DNA from: Capronia americana
Taxonomy: Eukaryota > Ascomycota > Eurotiomycetes > Chaetothyriales > Herpotrichiellaceae
NCBI GenBank assembly: GCA_016110215.1
Contig: JADWQD010000001.1
Location: 62,001 to 126,000 of the forward strand
Direction of reading: 5' to 3'
DNA: 64,000 nucleotides
Part shown: positions 58,801 through 64,000 of the stretch, piece after piece
Position numbering within the stretch: position 1 is the stretch's first letter
Layout: every line of letters starts with the position of its first letter
Notes under the pieces: model-generated
Databases searched by the model: none
What the model was told of the DNA's origin: nothing
What the model saw: the letters and a program-made list of their open reading frames with translations, nothing else
Translations under genes and position numbers: made by a program

Positions 58801-60037
58801 TCGCAGACTTAAGTTCTTCCGTCGAAATAGCTGTTGCCGTATCACCTGAAGCGTCTAACTGAGATGCAGTTCCGTTGAATGCTGGGAAGTATCCCACCTC
58901 GACCCCTGCCCGCTGGACCAGGGGAGAGACCAGCGGTAATCCTGGCGACGCGAGAGGTAACAGCCGCGGTGTAGTAGTAGCGCCAGATGGAGAGCTACCT
59001 AGTGGCATCTGGGCCTCGTCCTGGGGGAAATGCAAACGGATAGCTTTGAGAGGTGTTGAAGGCGGACCCATTGCCGCTGCTTGGGATATGGAAGGCGACC
59101 CTATTGAGTTGATAAGCGCGGGTGAGTTCGCAGTTTCGACAACGTCCACATCGGGAGTTGGCATGATGTCGGCAGGCACTTCTTCTGGCCGGAAATGCTG
59201 GATTTCTTCGTTTTGCGTCCGATCCTTCTCTATCGGCTCAGCAGTCTCCACGGCCAAATTGATCTCTTCGCGTGGAGCCCTCGGCTGTTGCTCAAGGGGT
59301 TCAGCATCAAGCGATGACTTCGAAATGTCTCTTGACTCCTCGTCCGCGTCCACGAGACTCCATGCTCCGCTGTTCCTCGCGAACTTGGTTCGTTTCCGAC
59401 CCTGACCCGGAATGTATCCATCATCCTCGACGAAAGAGTCTAGCGCGGTATCGACAAACGTTCCTGCAGAGACCCTTCGGAACGGTTTCTGCGGTGTAAA
59501 GTAGGGGACGTGGATCGTACTCGGCTGGCGATGGAGAACCCCGTTTACGGAGGGACGAGCGGCGTACGTGCCGTTGACCAGAGCAATTGCGTTGTCCGCG
59601 GGAGAAGCATCGGATTCATTTGCTCTATAGTCGACTGTAGAATGGAGGTCACCGTCTCGATACACTTGGAAGGTAACTCGTCTCCAGTATTCTAGGTCCC
59701 AGTCTATCTTCTTGCCCGGAGTCGAGACCAGATCGCCGGTCTCTGTCCATTTGCATCCGACTAAGGCGAGCTTGACTGTGTCCCCAATGCCAACTTTTGT
59801 CCTTGCGACCTCTCGAGCACACCCATGGCGGAAGACAACTTTAACCTGACCTTTGGATTTCCGCCGTCGGATATCAGTGTCTGCCAATAGCAGGGCAAGC
59901 GTGCCGGTCGAGCTAGAGTAGGGCCAGACCAGCGCAACGTGGGCTAGAATATAGGAAGAAGCATCGTCAGAAGCGGGAGAGAGGTCGGCAATGGGGATCT
60001 GCTTGGAGGTCTCGAGAGTGAGCGCCACTATGGTCAT
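55859..60037 (-). CDS. Telomere single-strand-binding protein, POT1/Cdc13 type
   Basis: A single frame of 1392 residues starts MTIVALTLETSKQIPIADL. Two regions look folded. Residues ~15-160 resemble an OB-fold (HVALVWPYSSSTGTLALLLADTD; VKVVFRHGCAREVA). Residues ~1020-1160 match the Telo_bind OB-fold of POT1/Cdc13 (PLAYYAHLSSLHEHFGQ; KDYHTTLRLADPS; GDVVILRNFKVQTSERKFML; TSSWAVFQAKP). Between them lie ~850 acidic, Ser/Thr/Pro-rich, probably disordered residues. The C-terminal tail ends with two similar VHELRDGTKYVDDD / VHELRDGVTYVD repeats. Such proteins bind the telomeric 3' G-overhang to cap ends and control telomerase. The family call rests on the C-terminal OB-fold. The gene is convergent with SDHC (286 bp between stops). 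Confidence 0.85.
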   Translation of the reverse strand: MTIVALTLETSKQIPIADLSPASDDASSYILAHVALVWPYSSSTGTLALLLADTDIRRRKSKGQVKVVFRHGCAREVARTKVGIGDTVKLALVGCKWTETGDLVSTPGKKIDWDLEYWRRVTFQVYRDGDLHSTVDYRANESDASPADNAIALVNGTYAARPSVNGVLHRQPSTIHVPYFTPQKPFRRVSAGTFVDTALDSFVEDDGYIPGQGRKRTKFARNSGAWSLVDADEESRDISKSSLDAEPLEQQPRAPREEINLAVETAEPIEKDRTQNEEIQHFRPEEVPADIMPTPDVDVVETANSPALINSIGSPSISQAAAMGPPSTPLKAIRLHFPQDEAQMPLGSSPSGATTTPRLLPLASPGLPLVSPLVQRAGVEVGYFPAFNGTASQLDASGDTATAISTEELKSANELDAASTGSEGSLMVVEEVSTLQKPPEDIDVERVGHPEHMETIDEVTIDRENPVSTSAAGYQEPQWLSALESKIDEERLRSDDEMPSEIAAQPSSPHKMVEDEDDDMYGAPADMPPPNGSETSRSSVEPPKSPLDVLEQFLQMSPVANTGPSNGFVSSDVGNVPVSSNSPLQQSVPESVAIDIRQEKTSISVLETHSPVTYPESQSPFRQNRGRQTSSSTSSRRSSDYRTRPRSSDGSLDVQEPFADYIHHLAQIAATAESVQRPTAEAESAQGAPQRVVSPEVEAPPTCILVHGAGRIESSAGVAEEATPQTYETVKFDAAERAGPFPPTQPTSLEDQQKDVISQTGSSKSDEAQAQLPTPDQSQLYQPSPEAETRLQQTEATEVIDITLPTPQHTQEEATEEKVTEEVVTQDKHEESAQESEDTDSTQQEEVTAQVIEELRGQLQEKESTSPLREAPAQDAREKTPEVVADDEEEPVKELAASATPVMDSMTPGLQPDTVTPRRISQRLSARKSKMASNISSPYFTPRKPAPAPSSSPIRKENIRPTSPDRSSLQSSPVQDRGKTSVLSPVLQEVEQNGIDITPVSPNLQAKRPASRRQTGTTTPLAYYAHLSSLHEHFGQVVDIIAACAQSSSPPQRSKSGPKDYHTTLRLADPSLSSDRHAAVPAQIFRHAMNAIPTTSGGDVVILRNFKVQTSERKFMLLSTETSSWAVFQAKPNSTMSWSDVIISGPPIEYGPAETSRVKLLFSWWNSGGEGQFSPSSLTDDDQDTGIGSSELRSRSPGLKDYGQPRPKAQPASGRRIANMTSDFGNENAVENFYASFANGDDVDATEDTADEEAAHVVSEASANGRGADLDDDDAKEGELDVRLAQRTSRRKANRTDHIGNGGDEDVNMIDYAREKSAPLTDATNHRRQSTVSIAASEPGRAFTPRRSARQKHKKSPSLVHELRDGTKYVDDDRRRSGSVVHELRDGVTYVD

Positions 60038-60859
60038 GATGGTGGCCGAAGGGAGGAATGGCAGGCGACAGCCATATCTCTGTCAAATGGTCAACAGCCA
60101 CAGAGTACAGGTAGAATGGTCCCGGGTTATGAGGTTTCAAGTGCGGAATGTTTGATACGGCTACAAGGTGGGCGCGAAGCAATGAAGGCCATACGATTTT
60201 GCCGCGGGCGGCGGACGTGATGCGGCCTGGAAACGGCGACGATTGCCGAAGCGCGTATCATGAAACCAACTTCACTGTTGGATCTATTTTTCTTTGTCTT
60301 GTTTCAGTCAACTCAATACATTTTGATGGCGACTGGACTATCTGCAGAAGATTTTTGAAACTGCGAAAATCCTCTCTTTACCATATTCACCTACCGTAGA
60401 CTGTCCCTGATGTGGAGGTGAGCACGGAAGCCCAGGTGGCCGTGGATGCCTCCAGGTCTGGCAGATTCCAGCTTCACCGCGATGGATTCCACAGAAACCA
60501 TCCCACATTCTCATCGATGGGACTCGCTAAGGTTGGTACTGGCAGAAAAAAAGTGTGAGGTTCCCTAGCTGCGCCTCTTCTGGCCGTGTCGCTGCGGAAA
60601 CATTCATTCACATTCCTCGTTGTCTATTGAGACAATCTTCATTGCGCTCCGGTTCAGCCAGCCTTTGCTCACGAGCCTTCTTTATTACAACCACTTCTCT
60701 TCAGCCCGTTCCTTACAAGTGATTTCTTCCTTCAGCCTGTCGATTGATTCACGGCTTGCGCTTTCCCTGTCCCAAATTCGATACCGCTAGCACGGCAATC
60801 CAAGAACCCTCGTTCAATTCCTATCTCTTTCTTTGCAGGTCAAAGAAACCACCCTCAAC
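60038..60859. promoter_or_regulatory. Divergent promoter, telomere protein and GH16 gene
   Basis: 822 bp between two start codons, with no credible gene. The right half is T- and C-rich on the plus strand, as expected for a fungal promoter and leader. Confidence 0.45.
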
Positions 60860-62008
60860 ATGATCCCGACCACTGTTCTCCTGTTGCTAGTCAGCATGTT
60901 CTTCCGAGCTGCATCCGCTGCATACCAGGTTGTTCAAGATTACTCGGGCGACGCCTTCTGGCAAGGCTTCGACTTCTTTACCGACCCCGATCCAACGGAT
61001 GGACATGTGCAATTCCAATCCCTCGAGTCGGCCAATTCAAGTGGAATAGCAGGTTTCATCGACGGTGGCAATGCCTCGTTCGCAATCTACATGGGCGTTG
61101 ACACGGAAAAGATTGCTCCTGAAGGTCGTGCGGCTGTACGGGTCACATCCTCACAATCCTTCCAGCACGGTCTGGTCATTGCAGATATTGTTCACATGCC
61201 TGGTGGTGTGTGCGGCACATGGCCTGCATTCTGGATGTTAGGAAGCGACTGGCCGAACAATGGGGAGATCGACATCGTCGAGGGCGTCAACGACCAACCG
61301 ACGAACAGCATGACCTTACACACTAGCGAAGGACCGGTCATCAGCAACGGCACCGACTTCTCCGGCGAAGTAATAACCTTGAACTGCGACGTCAACGCTC
61401 CTGATCAGCCAACGAATGCCGGATGTTCAATTGGCGATATTTCCGACTTGACGTTCGGGCCTGGATTCAATGAAGCAGGCGGCGGGGTATTCGCGACCGA
61501 GTGGTCATCCGACTTCATCAAGATCTGGTTCTTCCCGAGGGGCTCCTTCCCCAGCGACATCGTCAGCAGCAGTCCCAATCCATCCGCAAATTGGGGCACT
61601 CCAAACTCTCTCTTCCAAGGCCAATTCAACATCGACGATCATTTCAAGAATCTCCAAATTGTCTTCGACACAACCTTCTGCGGACAGGTAAGTGTCTCCG
61701 CTCCCTCTGATGTTGCATGCATGCTGATTCAGACGTTCCTTTAGTGGGCTGGCGCAACGTGGAATACCTCGTCCTGCGCCTCTTTAGCACCAACTTGCGA
61801 AGAATATGTCGCCAACAACCCCGCCGACTTTGCCGATGCTTACTGGGCGATCAATACCCTACAGGTCTTTCAAGATGATGGCTCGGGCAGCGGCAATGTG
61901 AACGCAAATCCGGGGAAGGCAAAACGCGGAGCTGCCGGAAAGCATATTTCGCCGGCTCAGGTATTTCCAGCAAGATCAGCAAAGACCATTTTGCCGATCT
62001 ACTTGTGA
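60860..62008 (+). CDS. Secreted GH16 endo-1,3(4)-beta-glucanase-like enzyme
   Basis: Exons are 60860-61687 and 61745-62008, giving 363 residues. A signal peptide (MIPTTVLLLLVSMFFRAASA) is followed by AYQVVQDYSGDAFWQGFDFFTDPDPTDGHVQF, the usual N-terminus of this fungal GH16 group. The catalytic motif is GEIDIVEG with Glu136 as nucleophile, Asp138 assisting and Glu141 as acid/base. HMPGGVCGTWPAFWMLG just before it is the conserved substrate-cleft segment. Paired Cys near GATWNTSSCA and APTCEEY are retained. It hydrolyses beta-1,3/1,4- or beta-1,3/1,6-glucans outside the cell, for nutrition or wall remodelling. The C-terminus is a short Gly/Lys-rich tail without a GPI signal. An in-frame ATG at 60833 would add nine residues ahead of the signal peptide and is less likely. 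Confidence 0.94.
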
Positions 62009-63334
62009 AAGTGATTCGTCCAAATGAGCGTTGTCAGCGAGGCGTTGGTGGCCATCTAGCACAGGGCCGGTTTCTTGATACATGATTGATGACTCGGCTG
62101 GCACGAAAGGACAGGGTACAGTTTGGAACAAGGGAACACAAAAGGCGAGGTTTGCACGGGAATCACAAAAGTTCGGGAGGCTGTTCATGGTTGTCGATCC
62201 CGGGAATTGGCCTGCCAGAGGATGACCTTGGGTAGGTGACGCTACTTGTGCAGTATTTGCTGCGTCGTCCACCAACAACGTGGATCCATGCACTCGTAGC
62301 TCTGCCATGAGAAGCTCCCACATTTCCAAAGCTCTTGCCAGCACAAATCAGATTGTCCTCACAGCGTGAGGCCCCTTTTCTTTGCATTGTCAAGGAGCCT
62401 GCGAACGTGACTCGATTCCACAAATGGACAAGGCAATTGAGGAACTTGGGTTTGTATGATGAGGCTTAGTCACGGTGCAACTCTGGCCCACGGCCGCGGC
62501 ACGAGTAATGTAGATGATTATCCTGGCACCGAGCCTGCACCCTTCTTGTGCTTACGATAAGCAACAGATCATTGCCGATTCTCCGAGAAGATCACGGCTT
62601 GTTCAAGATCAAGATATTTTAGCGTTTGCATATCTCCCATGGTGACCTGAAAATCCCCTCACCAGCCGCCCTACCAGCCACCCACCAGCACTTGGCATGG
62701 CAACGACGTCATGGTGATGCATCCACCATGCGAGCGAGATCGCGAGAAGATCAAGCTTCAAGCCACACGATTCAAAGAGCACCAAGCGTCTTGTCATGTC
62801 GCAGCCTTCCGCCGCCGAGCAGCCAGCCTTCACCAGCCGCGGCGCTGAGCAAGGAGCTGTTTCAGACCATTTCAACAGTTGATGCCTGCGAACTCAGCGG
62901 TCAAAGTGGCAAGTGCAGAGGCTCGCCTTCTCGAGTCAACCCGTTTTGACATGTCGCGCCTGACCACCGATGTTTTCTGAAGCTGAACATGGTTGTGCCT
63001 TCTGCTGACGTCGTGGTGCAGCCACTACAAGGTCCGTGTACTTTTCATTCGAACTCGCCCTCCCCCGACTCCACAAGATGGATACGCCTGATATCATAGC
63101 GCATTTGAAGTTTGTGCACTACTACTACCTCGTACTATAGAGCATCTTGTTGACCGAGGGAGGGTCTGGCTCGGTCTTCTGGCCAGCTCCATCGACGCCG
63201 AACAGTCCTTATCTTATATACTTGCTCCGTTCTCTCATATTCTCCACCACGAGTTGCGGACACTCTAGGCCTTACACCTCTTTCTCCTTATTTCATTGTG
63301 ATCAAGAGCATTCCTGCTCCGTTCCTCCTTCAAT
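62009..63334. other. Intergenic region before the MFS gene
   Basis: About 1.3 kb without a supportable gene. Frames at 62609-62949 on both strands lack domain features. The last ~200 bases are the likely MFS promoter and leader. Confidence 0.5.
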
Positions 63335-64000
63335 ATGGCGTCGGCACCTGGGCGCCACCCGCAATTCAATCTTCCCTTCAACGAGTCCGAGGCATCGCCC
63401 GAGGGCAAAGACACCCATGGCGAATGGGACAAAGCCTCTACCGTCAGGCCTGACGAGGACGCCCGACTGCAACAGGCAGAACATGTGGGCAGGACCTTGC
63501 CGGACGAGGAGGTCGACGAGAAGGTCGGCGAGAAGGACTCCGAGCCCGAACCCGAAACCTTTGACAAAATTGAGATCACAGAAGACGACTGCTACAGCGA
63601 GCTGGGCTACTCATTTCCCGAATGGAAAAAATGGACCATCCTGACCGTCATCTTTCTGGTACAGCTGTCGATGAACTTCAACACTAGTTTATACTCGAAT
63701 GGTCTCGGAGGCATCTCCGAGGAGTTCCATGTCAGCGAGCAGGCCGCACGATGCGGTGCTATGATATTTTTGGTTCTCTATGCCTTCGGATGTGAACTTT
63801 GGGCGCCTTGGAGCGAAGAACTTGGTCGATGGCCTATTCTCCAGGCTTCTCTAACGCTGGTAAACATCTGGCAGCTTCCTGTCGCGTTGGCACCCAACTT
63901 CGCATCTCTCATGGTGGGTAGAGCTTTGGGTGGGCTCAGTTCTGCTGGAGGCTCGGTGACACTGGGAATGATCGGTAAGTGCCGACAGTACTGCTGCGTA
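63335..64000 (+). CDS. Major facilitator superfamily transporter, 5' part (DHA1-like)
   Basis: The first exon runs from ATG 63335 (MASAPGRHPQFNL) to 63974, where a GTAAGT donor begins an intron cut by the window edge; 213 codons are seen. A ~95-residue acidic cytoplasmic N-terminus is followed by SFPEWKKWTILTVIFLVQL, the entry to the first membrane helix, and by at least four helices. The loop PWSEELGRWP corresponds to the MFS GxLaDrxGRR motif, and GRALGGLSSAGGSVTLGMI lies in the fourth helix region. This layout matches fungal drug:H+ antiporters or polyamine-type exporters with 12 helices. Substrate unknown. Because the gene is partial, length and family are provisional. Confidence 0.88.
   Translation, partial: MASAPGRHPQFNLPFNESEASPEGKDTHGEWDKASTVRPDEDARLQQAEHVGRTLPDEEVDEKVGEKDSEPEPETFDKIEITEDDCYSELGYSFPEWKKWTILTVIFLVQLSMNFNTSLYSNGLGGISEEFHVSEQAARCGAMIFLVLYAFGCELWAPWSEELGRWPILQASLTLVNIWQLPVALAPNFASLMVGRALGGLSSAGGSVTLGMIGKCRQYCCV

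Noticed and set aside
1..64000. tRNA genes, rRNA, CRISPR arrays, bacterial-type operons
   Set aside because: No cloverleaf with paired A and B boxes was found by eye, no rRNA-like stretch, no spaced repeat array, and the gene structure is eukaryotic. Small RNA genes could still be missed without a covariance search.

Overview
The window is nuclear DNA of a filamentous ascomycete (Pezizomycotina); I cannot fix the class. The evidence is spliced genes with short introns (mostly 46-70 bp, GT..AG, with CTAAC or GCTGAY branch sites), a Zn2Cys6 regulator, two fungal P450s, a fungal ferric reductase, a fasciclin wall protein and conserved single-copy fungal genes. Exon structures were worked out by hand from reading frame, splice sites and family resemblance. 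They are predictions.

Region by region: 1-5.1 kb shows no gene I can support. 5.1-9.6 kb (+) holds a 1456-residue fungal protein of unknown function with a Sel1-like C-terminus. 11.5-12.5 kb (+) holds the PP1 regulator Glc8/inhibitor-2. 13.9-18.2 kb (-) holds the DNA-damage checkpoint adaptor Rad9/Crb2 (Tudor + BRCT).

20.0-32.0 kb looks like an accessory metabolic cluster: a Zn2Cys6 regulator (-), and on the + strand a P450, an aldehyde dehydrogenase, a zinc alcohol dehydrogenase and a clearly broken amidohydrolase-type decarboxylase. The set suggests hydroxylation and oxidation of a small, probably aromatic, compound. The substrate is inference, and the broken decarboxylase suggests the route is altered or decaying. 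A 422-bp foldback element with 83-bp inverted ends, itself flanked by ~75-bp direct repeats, sits between the two dehydrogenases.

32.2-35.0 kb (-) is a complete eight-exon ferric reductase. Its upstream region carries GATA sites of the iron-repressor type. 36.7-37.9 kb (+) is a GPI-type two-domain fasciclin protein. 38.3-40.0 kb (+) is a second P450. 40.6-41.4 kb (-) holds a decayed gene resembling heterokaryon-incompatibility proteins.

41.9-64 kb is mostly housekeeping: NOB1 and SEN2 (RNA processing), a 94-residue unknown protein, a GNAT acetyltransferase, an AT-hook protein, SDHC of respiratory complex II (with a duplicated CACGTG promoter module), a large POT1/Cdc13-type telomere protein, a secreted GH16 glucanase, and the start of an MFS transporter that runs off the right edge. 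I saw no rRNA, tRNA or CRISPR array.
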